Assembly (NCBI GenBank): GCA_910592005.1 | Contig: CAJVPP010000183.1 | Span: 1-41,723 of the forward strand | Source: Funneliformis mosseae | Taxonomy: Eukaryota > Glomeromycota > Glomeromycetes > Glomerales > Glomeraceae | Direction: 5' to 3' | DNA length: 41,723 nt | Part shown: in pieces, positions 9,388-21,300 of the stretch | How the letters are laid out: the number at the start of each line of letters is the position of its first letter | How positions within the stretch are numbered: position 1 is the first letter of the stretch | Notes under the pieces: generated by a model | What the model was told of the DNA's origin: nothing | The model's database searches: none | The model's input: the letters and a program-made list of their open reading frames with translations, nothing else | Program-made: the position numbers and the translations under genes

Positions 9388-9427
<40 letters not shown>
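9388..9427. repeat. Poly-A tract of about 40 bases
   Basis: The longest single homopolymer seen in the window, about 550 bases upstream of the SAM-HMG start codon and preceded by long T tracts. Confidence 0.9.
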
Positions 9428-9429
<2 letters not shown>

Positions 9430-9974
9430 ATGGTTTTTTTTTTTTTTATTATTTTTTATTATGTTAATATTAATATCACTTAATAACAAAGAACCAACAT
9501 ATTCCATTCTTCACGACTTTTTATTTTTCAACAATTCTCGTTTGGTTGCTACCAATTATTAAATAATTTTTTTTTTCCCCTACTTTACTGTATACAACAA
9601 AAAAAAAATACTCCACCTTTTATTCTCCGATCCAAAAAACAAAACCAATCGTTTAACGATCGATAGAAGAAACTAAATTTCTTCTTTTTTTCTTATTTGT
9701 GAACCAGCTCATAATTTTATATTGTACGGTATTTATATGAAACTTGTTTTTTTTTCCCCACTAATCAAATAGTTTTTTTAATTTAAAATTCATTTAATGC
9801 TTTTCAAGAAATCAATTCACTAATCGAATCTTTTTTCATTCTAAATTTTCATATCATTTTACAACTACTTTATCACAACGTAATCGAAACCCAGGCAATT
9901 TATTATAACACGGTATATAGGTTTAATTACAATTTACTTTCGCGAAAATAAAAGAAAAATCAATTCAAACAACT

Positions 9975-12250
9975 ATGACGAATGTCACGGCTTTTCCACA
10001 GGTTCGAGACTTCCTGAGAAAATGTAATCTTTCGCAGTATTATGACAGATTCATATCCGAAGGATTCGATCAGCTACAGTCGGTAGGTTATCAACTTGAT
10101 CAGCTCTTTTTTTGTTTTTGATTCGAGAGAAAAAGAAAAAAAAGGCTTCGTTTTGTGTAGATTCGAAAGAACCGAAATTTTCGAGGAGGTGAGTATGCTA
10201 TATAGCAAATGATAGATCGTAAAAAGTTCAAAACGTCGTTTTGCCACCTATAACACGGAACATGTTCGTATTTGTTTCTTGGAAATTCGAGATGGTTCTA
10301 AATGTTTCATTACATATTGTTCCGCATAAGGGACCATTTGTACCGAATTATGTCAGCAGTGTAGCTTTCTGTTCGTCTCACACACAAAACCGGTTTTTAA
10401 GCCAATTCCCTTAATGTTAATATCCGCCCCCAAATACGGAAATTTATTTGGGCCATTACGTCATGATATTTAATTAAATATAACCATATTAATTGCCCTT
10501 TTTCCATATTTGGTTAGCTCCTTGATGTCACCGAATATGATCTGATAGCTATGGACGTCAAAAGAGGCCATCGAAGGGTAAATATAAAATATCTTATCGT
10601 TGCTCGGTAATGATTTAATTATTCAAATATATGATTCATCATGGATTCATGGATTACAATCTAAATTTCATTTTGTATTGATCACGAAATTTTATAGCGA
10701 TTGCAAAGAGAAATCGCCTCAATGAAGGGAGTTCCCCAAAATATGCCGTTATACATTCAACATGGGACGGTATTAGAAGACTCTTGTGGTAAGTTAAAAA
10801 CGCGTAATAAAAAATGCAATGTGTTTGGATTATTTGAAATTTCATTAATCTTTACCGGATTGTATCACGTGTAATCATCTCTTGATCCTTGGAGTTAAGC
10901 CGTTTTTTTTTTAAAAAAAAAATAAAAATAATTTCTTTTTTTTATCTTTCCGTTTTTATTTTTATTTGTATTCGTTTTTGGTTATTCGATTAGCACTCGC
11001 GGATCATAATGCTTCACAAAAAATTCCTTACGTTAATGGAACTTCAAATTCAAGTGGAGCGACCGTTGTATCCCCTCAAATAAGAAGCAGGTCAACAAGA
11101 GACGATGATCCTCAGGATCCACCAGATTCCACGGAAGGTGGAAGTACTAAGCGTAAATATAAACGTCACCCAAAAAGGGATAAGAACGCCCCCGTGAAGC
11201 CACTTTCCGCTTATGTCATGTTCGCTCATAAAGTTCGCGAAGAGTACGCAGGGCAGAATATTTCATTTCCCGAAATGGCAAAGATCGTCGGTGATCGTTT
11301 GAAAACTGTCAGCCCCGAGGTTAAAGAGGCGATCGAGAATGAAGCCGCCAAAGCAAAGGAGGAATACCAAGCGGCCATGGCAGTGTATAAGACAACTGAT
11401 TATTGGAAGGTAAGTTGGATCCGATCTATCGCGGGGGGAGGGTTTTGATATTTTTGTTTCTCATATCCTTTTTTTATGAAGAAATACCAAGAATACTTGA
11501 AAGAATTTAAAGAAAAATATGAATTAAACTGTAAGTATCAAAAAAAACATATCTTTTAACAAAAAAAAAACACACATAAATCAGGCTCAATTCTTCATTG
11601 CAGCTCGAGATTCAAGTAAATCACGTAAGAGACAAAATATCGAACCCTCACCAGATTCAGATAATGCGACACCTTCAGGTTATTCTAGTACGCGGTCAAC
11701 TTCCGTTGGATATGAGAACGGAAGTGGAAATATAAGCAGTGGAAGCAGTAATGGAAACGGGAATGGACAACATTCCAAACATCAATTTCTTCCAAGTTCA
11801 TATTCTAATCATGGGTATCAACAACATCATCCAAATTATCCCCCCCACTCAAGCAGCTATATTCCTCCATATACACATTACAACCCATCTATGCCGCCTT
11901 TCGGATATACGAACAATAGCATCGGACAAAATGTCAGTAGCACTTTTGTAACCCCACCATCAAGTAACAGTAACGGCACCCCGTCAACCACGTTGGCAGA
12001 CTTGTATGCCAAAGATGATAGTAGTGCCGGTGACGATCAATCTCAACGAGAAAATGTTAGTGGCAGTGGAAACGGAAGTAGCAATGGAAGTAGCATCGGA
12101 AGCGGTAGTGGTAGCAGCAGTACCAGACAAGTTTTCGAGGATTCCGACAACTCAACTTCAAGTTCAAACACTCCTCCTGCCGCTTTTGTGGAAACTGAAG
12201 AGAACCAAAGTAGTAAACAAGCGCAAAAAAAAACGAGAACAGATCGCTAA
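9975..12250 (+). CDS. SAM-domain plus HMG-box DNA-binding regulator, six exons
   Basis: Exons 9975-10082, 10518-10577, 10698-10788, 10994-11409, 11482-11530 and 11604-12250 give 1371 nt, 456 residues, all with GT-AG junctions and consistent phases. Residues about 5-75 form a SAM domain split over three exons (VRDFLRKCNLSQYYDRF, LLDVTEYDLIAMDVKRGHRR, RLQREIA). A Ser/Asp/Pro linker and the basic run KRKYKRHPKRDKNAP lead into an HMG box at about 151-222 (KPLSAYVMFAHKVREEY, FPEMAKIVGDRLK, YWK at the end), then YQEYLKEFKEKYEL. The rest is low-complexity Ser/Gly/Asn tail with His/Tyr/Pro patches and a basic end KKTRTDR. SAM domains oligomerise and HMG boxes bend DNA, so a nuclear architectural or transcriptional regulator is likely. 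A SAM domain in front of an HMG box is not the layout of Nhp6 or of mating-type HMG proteins. AATAAA follows the stop at 12254. Start ATG is the only one fitting the SAM domain. Confidence 0.92.
10161..10188 (+). other. Possible cryptic (poison) cassette exon in SAM-HMG intron 1
   Basis: Inside the first intron, a 28-base segment is preceded by GTGTAG and followed by a consensus donor GAGGAG/GTGAGT, stronger than the main exon-1 donor. Inclusion would not keep frame (28 is not a multiple of 3) and would bring a stop early in the next exon. Skipping it gives a perfect SAM domain. Splicing potential is seen; use is inference. Confidence 0.3.
10866..10871. promoter_or_regulatory. CACGTG palindrome in intron 3 of the SAM-HMG gene
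   Basis: Perfect CACGTG in the 205-base intron between exons 3 and 4, which also carries a T10A10 junction at 10903-10922. Function inferred only. Confidence 0.25.
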
Positions 12251-13714
12251 CAAATAAATGAAGTTCTCGTTGTCAGTCTGTACTTGAATATCATTTTAAT
12301 TATAATACATATGTTTTTTGTTTTATTTTTTTTTTTTCACCTTTGGTGAGTTTTATTGTTTATCATTCATTTTACATCATGATACCGTATTGATTTTTTT
12401 TCCCCTCCCGATAATTTTCATTATGATTTCTTTTTGTTTTTCCATCCTTCAAATATTTTATATTTCTAAGGTTCCATATATACTTTATTATATGATTTTT
12501 TTTTTTTTTTAAAAAAAAAAAATAATTGGAGAGATATTCCTTTCGATATTCTTTCTTTGTAAATATTTTTCTTTGTACATTTTCAACTTTTTTTTTCGTT
12601 CAATGGAGATTCTTTTTTATTTATTTATTTTTTTTATTTTTACTTTAATAACATTAAATAAGAACGCTCGTGATTTTGGAGTAAATTCTTTTTAACGATC
12701 TTTTTATCATCAGTATAATATTAATTTAATATTATAGTTTTAACTCGTTATAGTCGGATTATAATTTAATATTCCGTTTTATTTAAAATACCTGACGTAT
12801 CTAGTTCGTTCGTAATTCGTTTTTCATGTGCAACTATTTTTATTTTTTTATGAGAAAAAACTTCCATTTAGTTAAGAAAACATTTACTTATCTTTCTGAA
12901 AGAATACTATTATTAATTATTTTTTTCGCAAATACGGTTTATAAGTTTCTTGTAATATATATATATAGATATTATTTTTTGTATTTAAGTATTTACATAT
13001 AAAATTATGGTCTTTTCAATATGTTTCTTTATAAAAAAGTTCATTCTGTTTATTTGAAAGTGAATCGAATTTTTGAAAGGTTAAAATATCAAGTTTTGAT
13101 TCTATACGATATTATAAAGTTTTTTTTTTATTTTCGAGGACGAAAAAAGTCACGTGAATTTGGATGTAATTATATGATTGTTCTTTTAATTCCGGGCAGC
13201 TTTAAAGGTCATCAAGTTATGGCCGTTAAAAAAAATGATTGTTTATGTAAAAACTTATAGTTTATGAATAATCATTAATGCCTATAAACAATTACAAAGA
13301 ATTTTATAATAATATACGAACTTTGAATGAATAAACAATAAAAAAGATTTTTAATTGGAAATAAGTCTCTTTTCTTCGCTACAATCAAACGAACTTAAAG
13401 AAATTTTCTCTCGTTACCTCCTTACGCAATTATCGCGACAATCCGGCAATCCGGTAACAGAGGTCCATTCCCGAGCATTAGTTTAAAAAGGTCAATAATC
13501 CAATAACCAATAAAGCAAACAAAATAAACGGGCTAGGCTAACACCTAAATCTTTAGCCGGGTCTAAGCTTTGCCCAAAGTTGCGCCGACACTCTAGAGCT
13601 TGCGTGGGCGCTTTTGGACTTAATTCTGGCAAGAATTAGTGATTTTATGCGCGCCATGCATGGATCTGCATGAATTTACTTTAAAAGACAAAAAAAAAAT
13701 GATTTTTTTGGTAA
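12251..13714. other. 3' flank of the SAM-HMG gene, non-coding
   Basis: T-rich sequence with a T15A12 junction at 12496-12522. At 12738-12754 a stretch TTTAACTCGTTATAGTC resembles the inner terminal repeat of the 5386 MITE but has no partner nearby. A CACGTG lies at 13151-13156. From about 13505 to 13655 there is a GC-richer fragment (around TAGCCGGGTCTAAGCTTTGC), probably a repeat remnant. I see no supported gene; the 79-codon open frame at 13021-13260 has no recognisable feature. Confidence 0.45.
12254..12259 (+). terminator. Poly(A)-signal-like AATAAA of the SAM-HMG gene
   Basis: AATAAA starts four bases after the TAA stop and a T-rich 3' region follows. Fungal poly(A) signals are loose, so this is suggestive only. 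Confidence 0.35.
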
Positions 13715-13879
13715 TATAGTTGCCTGACAAAACACGGAAAACTATAATAAAATCTTATCGAAATCATAACTTGAAATCATAATAAAATTCCGTCAAAAGT
13801 CAATATTAAACAAACCCGTCGAAATATAGGGTTTTCGACTTTGCCTTTTTGCTAAAGTGAGTTTTGCCAGGCAACTATA
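13715..13879. mobile_element. 165-bp MITE with TATAGTTGCCTG termini
   Basis: The left end TATAGTTGCCTGACAAAAC and the reverse complement of the right end TATAGTTGCCTGGCAAAAC differ at one base over 19. The flanks are A/T-only, so a TA-type target duplication is compatible but not provable. The interior contains two ATCATAA-type repeats and no coding potential. The termini differ from the other two MITEs, so this is a third family. Confidence 0.75.
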
Positions 13880-16800
13880 ATATGACTAAAATTAATTAAC
13901 TTTTTTTGGGGGGAGTTTCCTCCCACATGCGGAAAATTTAAAAAATTGGAATCGTTACTATTTAATTCGCCTTGTTTTTTTCATACCTGATTTGTCCACT
14001 TTTTGACTTTATAGGTTTCACAAAAAATTGTCTTGATTTATGCCATTTCTTTTGTGAAATGTTGGATAATTTTGACCAGACCAGCGAGAAGATGTGGCAA
14101 ATACATCGCTCAAAAGACGCAACATAATGATCACTTCCCTTATTTTTCGTAAAAGTGATTTAAGTGCTTTTAACGTTCACATGTTGAAAGAAAAACACAC
14201 GAAAAATCTTATCTCACTTACCATATGTACAATACGTTGATAATGCTTGACTGCCAATTTAATCCAATTACTAAATCGAGAAAACGTTATTGTTTTACTC
14301 AAAAGAACATCATTTTTTTTTTAAAAAAAAAGAAAACCGTAAAGGTATTTTCGGCAAAATCCAGTATGTGATTCAGCCCCCTTTTTTTTTTAATGTTGCG
14401 CAATTCGAAGGAATGTGATAAGAGATAAAATTTGAAAAAAGACTTTGCTTTGTCATGTTATTTCTTGTTTGAAACAATACACATTACGCACGTTACAACT
14501 TGTTGACTCGAAAAGATTGACAGTTATTAATGTTTATTAATGTACGCCAATGGTAAACAATCCATTCATCGGATCGTCGAAAACTTCTTTTTAAAAGTTT
14601 CGTGATCCTTTGAGGTAATTTATCATTTTCTCTTTTTTTATTACCTAAAATAAGCATTAATAAGGTTAATATCTTTAACGGGAATCGAGCTTAGGCATTG
14701 GGATCTCAAACATGATTTGATTTTGAGTTGCTTCTTGGCTTTTTTTTTTTTTTTTTTTTAGAGATCTGGTTATGTGATGATGATAAATAAATAAGCAAAA
14801 TAAGTAAACCGTACGCATCGAATCAAAAGCAAAAGGGAAATAAAATTGGGATTGCATTGAATTTTTTGTGATGATTTCCTTTGGGTAAATTATGTATGTG
14901 ATTTGTTTCAATCAAACGCTTTGTGAATTTCCCTTTATGGAATTATGGAAAGGAATCAATTGATGTAATATGGTGTATGTTGGCGGTGGTAAGAAAATTT
15001 AGATTCCCTTTTTTTTGTTATCGCCACCGGTTTATTTGCCAATAAAGATGTTCAATTATTTATTTATTATACCGATCAACCTTAATCCTGCGACTGTGTC
15101 ACAATCACAACGTTTCGGTCTTGTAAAATTTGTTTCATCGGTATGAAATTTATAAATTTTAATAACAATTCAAACGATAATTATAATAATAATTATTATT
15201 AAAGTTATTGTTGTTGTTGTTGTTGTTGTTTGATGTTAAATAATTTATTTTTTACTTATTACATGTATATATTTTTTCTTTAATCTTTTTTTAATAATAA
15301 AAAACATGCAAATTTGGAAATCAAAAACTTTTTTTTTACCAGAAATTCCCAAATGATGAGTCAATCAGTCCCTAGGTTTGAAAAGTTCTTGTCTATTTCA
15401 GTAAGTTTACACGAAGATGGATATTTATTGTAAAAATATTTTATGTTTGTTTAAAATTTGGAAGGATGGAATAAAAGAATTTTTAATTGAAAATGTGGTT
15501 GGATATTTTTATATAGATGAAGCTAATACTAATGGGTCTAAATCAATAACGATAAAATTGGTTTAGGTAATTCCATCAAACAAAACCGAAACCAAAAAAA
15601 AAAAAAGAATACAAGAATACAAGAATACAGGAATTGGAAGGATATAAAATTTTGCTTCTTTTTAAATGGGGGAGGAAATATAAGCTGATAAAATGACAAA
15701 AAATTTTTTTTCATTTTTTTCCAGACCTACGGTATTTTTCCATAAATAAAATTGAAGTGACAAAATTTTGCTTAGTACGTAAATGGAAAATTCATTAACA
15801 AAATGAAAACTGAACTTGGAGCTTTATTTAACCGTAAAACAAATGAGTCAACACTTGTTATATCACTCCTTTTAGAAAATCCGAAAAATGCAAAAATAGC
15901 GTCTATGAGATTACAATAATAAAGTTGCATACTTTGTTCATTTGTTAACTTTTCCAAAATTGTTACTTTTTTACATACAAACGGGAGTCCTCATTTGTTA
16001 AATGTTGTTTTCTTTCAAACACAAAAAAAAATTTTTTTAAGGTTTGTTCCGCAGCATAAATGAACCATATTACGATGATCAAACTAAAAAGAAATGAATC
16101 ATATGACGATTGATTTCCTTTAACAAAGAACACTTTTTAATACAAAGAAAAAAAAAATTATTATTAATAATTATATGTTGTCATCACAATTATTATCGTT
16201 ATGTCCTTAATGAAATTGATTCCATATTGTTGATCGTACACGTTATACACGTTTTTATTCCATTTTAAATCACAAAAAAAAAAAAAAAAAAAAAACTTTT
16301 GTTTAATTACTGTTTAAAGGAAAAAATATACGGACCCAAAAATCCGGTTTAACAATTTATGAAACAAAATTGAAACACAAACTTTAACCCCTCTTCCTAT
16401 TCACGCGAAGTCTTTAATCAGAATCAAAAGTTGACTTGTAATCTTAAATAAACCTTTTTAAGTCATTGTGAAAAAGCTAATTTGTCAAAATAAAAAAGAT
16501 ATGAATATATATATGGCGCATAATGTAAAAATTGATCAAGTTTAAAATTTTTTATTTGAAAACAAAGAAATTTCTTGATGTGTGGGATTATTCATAATAC
16601 CATCCACTCACGCATACAATATACACGCATACATTCTCACAAACATGTAATCTCTCCATCAGGTTAAGTCACAATCACCCAAATAAATATTAATGTAAAT
16701 TTATAATTTGTGATTAAAGAGTGATAAACCTCTTATCGCGTAATATTAAGAAACGCGTTTTGACTAAACTCCGAAAAGGTATATATGCATATCAATACTT

Positions 16801-18334
16801 TTTCGGAATTTTAAAACTTTATTTGTCATTTTATTACATTTTTTGGAAAAAGTAAATAAAATTTTGCGGTTGCGTTCAATTAGATTAATTATTGGCATGT
16901 ATTTTATAACTATCTTTCAATCCTGTTTGGCAAGAATTATACTTTTTTTCAATTGTTCAATGAACTTTACTTTGTAAGTGTGATGACGCGCTTGCATTCA
17001 TTCGTCTTTGTTAATTCCTGTTCAACCTTTTCTTTACGATTTCATATGACTAATTTGAAACTCTACAAAAATATTAGCGGGTAAAGAATATTTCATTGGA
17101 GTGTTGAAAAAGTGTCCGAAAAAAATTTTTTTGTTACAAAACGTTCAGAGATTTTTTTTTTTACTTTTTTTTTTTTTTTTTTCCTGCACTCACCCCATTC
17201 CTTTCGGAGTTTTTTATCTAGTAAGATTTACAAGATGTCGCTGCTGAAAAATGTCATACCTTTAATTTACCGAAATTGAAACTTTATTTGATCCCTTGTT
17301 TAATCTCCTTTTTTTTATCATTAGATGGCACCCTTGTAAAAAAAAAAAAAAAAATGTTAAGCCACAGAAATTGAGGAATCGAGGGGGATCGACATTCCAA
17401 AGTTTGTGTGCCAGTCGATAATGACGGAAGTGATAAATACGATACGGGGTGTGGCGAAGTCTCTTATCGGGAAGCAGAAAAGAGGTTCGTTATGTGATTT
17501 GAAATATGACCATTGTGCCTTGTGCTTCATGTAAATAATTTCATTAGTCATCAATCCACCAAATTAGCAGTGAAGAAATATATTAACTTGAAACGTTTAA
17601 GGATTCTTTGAAAATTTTTTGGCGTTTTTCGTGATTGTGATTTTAATGCTTGGGAAAGTTTTTTTTTTTTTTTTTTTTTGAAAAAAAAATAATAATAATT
17701 ATAATAGAAAGAAAGTATTACAAGATTCTTGATTATCAATTTGTAATTCCCCAATTTGAGGATTAAGAAGCCAAAATGTTTTAAGTTCATGACAAATTTG
17801 TTTTAAGGGTAGAATAGAGATAACCCTCCTTCTTGAGAGAATAAGGGTTGTGTAAAAGACGATTTGCAAGGAATTAGTAATCAAAAAAAAAAAAATATAT
17901 ATCCATATTTTTTTTTCTTATTTTCTACCGAAATTCGATCTAATATTGGATCATTGAAGTGAATTGAAAACATGTTCATATTGTTAAGAAAATGTGAAAA
18001 AAGGTTTACAAAAGTCTCGTGCGATAAATTAATTGCATCAATCGATATTTGAATAAGAAAATAAGAAGATCAATGATATACAATGTTTGTGTCATTTTGC
18101 GAAATTCTCTAAATTCAACCTTAAAACAGCATAAACCTAAAATGCAATTTAAACAAATTAATTAACTTTCATTTCTTGCGCCACTACACTTGTGTACACG
18201 AAAGAGTTTCGCGACTTCTCGAAAGGTAGCATCAATTTTTTTTTTCAGCCCAATTAGTGTACGGGGTAATATTTGGAAATCCTCAATAACTTACCAATTA
18301 TGGAAGTAGGTCGAAAACGGCCGTCCTCGGTCTT
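13880..18334. other. Gene-free region
   Basis: No frame here shows a domain, compatible splice sites or codon-like composition beyond chance. Contents are A/T tracts (T10A9 at 14313-14331; T23 near 14739; A tracts near 16275, 17340 and 17680), a (TTG)n run at 15208-15230 and a dispersed ACGCGT at 16753-16758. A short direct repeat of ACAAGAATAC occurs near 15609-15628. Confidence 0.5.
15208..15230. repeat. (TTG)n microsatellite
   Basis: Seven to eight uninterrupted TTG units next to A/T-rich ATT repeats, non-coding. Confidence 0.9.
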
Positions 18335-21300
18335 CACGTGATTTGTATACATTACGTGCGTATCGAGGAAGTTTTAACAAAAAAATTGACCAAGCCACTT
18401 AAACCACCTTAATAAAATACTTTTTATTTTATTTTATCTTATCTTTTGTTCAGGAATGTACTGGTGCTAAGTCTGATTCATGTTTGGGCAATACAGGGGT
18501 GGAATGATAAAAATTATTTTAATCCCATCTCATCGATTCCTACCAAATTTGTAATTGTTATTATTAGACCATTTTTGTAATTCAAAAGAATACTAAGGTT
18601 TATTTTTAATTCTATTATCATATTTATCATCTTACTGTAAAATAAAAAATCTGTTGTGGTTTGTTACTTCAAAGAATCCTTTGTTTATTGACAGTGTAAT
18701 CCTTTACTTTTATTTTTTATATTAATGATGAAATTACTTTAACCTGTGTAATATCATTTTAACTGGAATGAAACCGGGTCGGTATGATTTATTTATACAT
18801 TACGTAAATAGATCCGATTCAAGCTGTAAAGAAGTAAACATATCATCACATATCATCGGATTATCCACATAACCACTTTCGAATTGGAAGACAAGAAAGA
18901 AAAAAAGAATTTTCATGATAAGATACAGTACATAAAAACTTTGTGCGCGTTATAAAAAAAAAAAAAAATCTTGTTTAATACAAATTAACAATTTTTAATA
19001 TAGATAAACCAATAAATTGAATTAACTGTAATCAAGTTTTTTGTATTTATAATCGTTATGACCAAATAAAAAAAAAAAAAAATCGAATCACATCCTTAAC
19101 ATGGCATAGTTTGAAAGCGTAGTCCATAAATGGAAATTTAAAATTAACTTTCGGGATTAGCGTTATTCCTTTAACGAATAAAATCTTAAAAAGATTTCGC
19201 AAAAAGAAGAGATTTCACAAGGGCATCAGCACTCATATTATGCCATATGAGATTCCTACCTTACTAAAGAAATATTTGCATCATGATAACCTAACTGATC
19301 AATGAAAATTCACTTTTTTATAGTTTTTTTTTTTTTCTTTCTTCTTTCTGCATTACTCAACACTTATAATAATAGATAAGACAAAGGATCATGACAATTG
19401 TAAATATATTTAAAAATTTTTTTTAGAATAAAAAAGAAATGTTTGGTTAATCACACATCAATACATAACATACTGTTCTTTCAATTTTATTGTCTTCGGA
19501 TTTTTATTGGTGTTAATAATAATAATTTACCCTTTTCCGTCAATTCTTATTGATTTATTCAATTTTATCAATCCCACTTTATTTTTTATTTTTAAAAAAA
19601 AAAAAAGTACAACTTTTATTCAAAATAAACAACCTCGAAAAATCATTGTGACATACTCGACATTATCACATCTTTTTTTAAACCGCATGACAAGTGATAT
19701 ACCGATGACACGCGGATGCATTGCTGCATGATTGACGCAGTAAAATCATGTACGATTACGTAGTCTTTACTTGTGTGCGAACAACGGACGTTTTTTTTAA
19801 AAATAAGAATCATAAACACGGTTTTTTTATTTTTAAAAAAAAATATAACTGCAATTGAATTAATTGAATTCGAGACCGATTATGATGAGATGATGCATGC
19901 ATCCCAATACACCAAGAATCCAAGGGAATATTATCAAATATCATCAGTTGAGAGGGCTGGGCAGCGTAATTGTAATTATACACAAAAGAGATACTATGCT
20001 AATAACATTTATTGGCATTTAGAGATGACCATAAATTTCGAATGACGCAACAAGTTCAACGTTGGCGCAGCAATTGCAGATCATCAAGACGATATTGGGT
20101 TACTTGTTTTTACCATTTATGGAAAGTTTAATTTCTCGTGGTGCGAACATGCATCTTTGTTTTTTTTTTAAATATCATCTTAAATCGTCCGTACATGAAA
20201 TTCCTTTCACGAAAATTTGTTCAAAAATTGCACCAATGAAACTTTATTTTAACCATTTATTGAAACATTCCGATATTATAAATTCTATCAAAATGTTGTA
20301 ACGTCCATGTCCCGCCTGCCTTTATGCAATGACGTTTTCTTGGCCAAACATAAAATTGTTCAAAAACATTTGTTTTTTTTTTAATTTTTTTTTTTTCACT
20401 CAAAACATCTTACATACTTACAAATTGACAAACCAATTAAACATCCTCTTTTACTTTTTAAGTTTCGGAAAAAAAATCCGAAATTCGAAACTGTATCCCT
20501 TATTCGAAACATTAATCAAACTCTATTTGTAGAACAACAAAAGTCGATTATAGGACGGATGGATGCGACCAGAATATTTTCGAATCTTCTGCATTGTTAC
20601 CATTCTTTGTATTCGCGCATAAATTTCTTCTCGCGTAATCTTGGTTATCTTATCGTCTATGATAATCATCATTCTTTTTTTCGTAAGATATGACGGAATC
20701 TTACATGATGTTTGTATCTTTTTGAAGCACGTTTAAAATAATAATAATAACAATAATAATAATTGGTAATCTATTCTTGTCATTCTGTAAAACATTTTTT
20801 TTTTTTCTTTCATGGGAGAAAGTTTAAACATTGGCACCCAGTAAAAAATGGTTATCGACCAATAGTCGTTTGTCGTCATTTTTATTCATGAATTCTTTAT
20901 TGCCAAATTAGAGACAACTCAATACCTTCCTTAAAGCCAAGTTCTTACTCTATGTAGTGATAAACAACACCAGTCGCTGGTAACAAAGAAACAAATCCTT
21001 AGAGCTACTTACCAATTAAAAAGGTTCAGGAACGATAAGATGACATGATCATTCTATTTTGGTCGTTCAGAGATATTTATAACAATGATTTGACACCATT
21101 CAAAGAAGAAATAAACAAAACGACAATATCATGTCTTTATAAAAATAGGTTACATAACTGGAAATGATGCCTTAAATTGTTCAGATGGTAACATACAATG
21201 ATTGGTTTATGAGGGATTTCCTAGATAAGAATGCACCAAACGTTAAAATCTCAATAATAAACGAACAATTTTAAGAAAATAATGATTTAAACTTGCATTA

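Larger units (their letters stand above)
6831..9974. other. Intergenic region upstream of the SAM-HMG gene, no supported gene
   Basis: The stretch contains a GC-richer fragment at about 7695-7745 (around TGCGCCGGGACTAGTTCCCC), probably another repeat remnant. Long T and A tracts are dense near 7323-7411 and 9358-9427, the latter ending in about 40 A. Open frames exist on both strands around 8298-8961, but they are mirror-open, AT-driven and match no family. The last kilobase is T-rich with little other structure and presumably holds the promoter. Confidence 0.5.

Noticed and set aside
9975..12250. Calling the HMG gene a mating-type locus gene
   Set aside because: The SAM-HMG layout and the box sequence (N-A-P-x-K-P-x-S-A-Y-V) do not indicate a MAT HMG specifically, and no mating-type neighbours are present.
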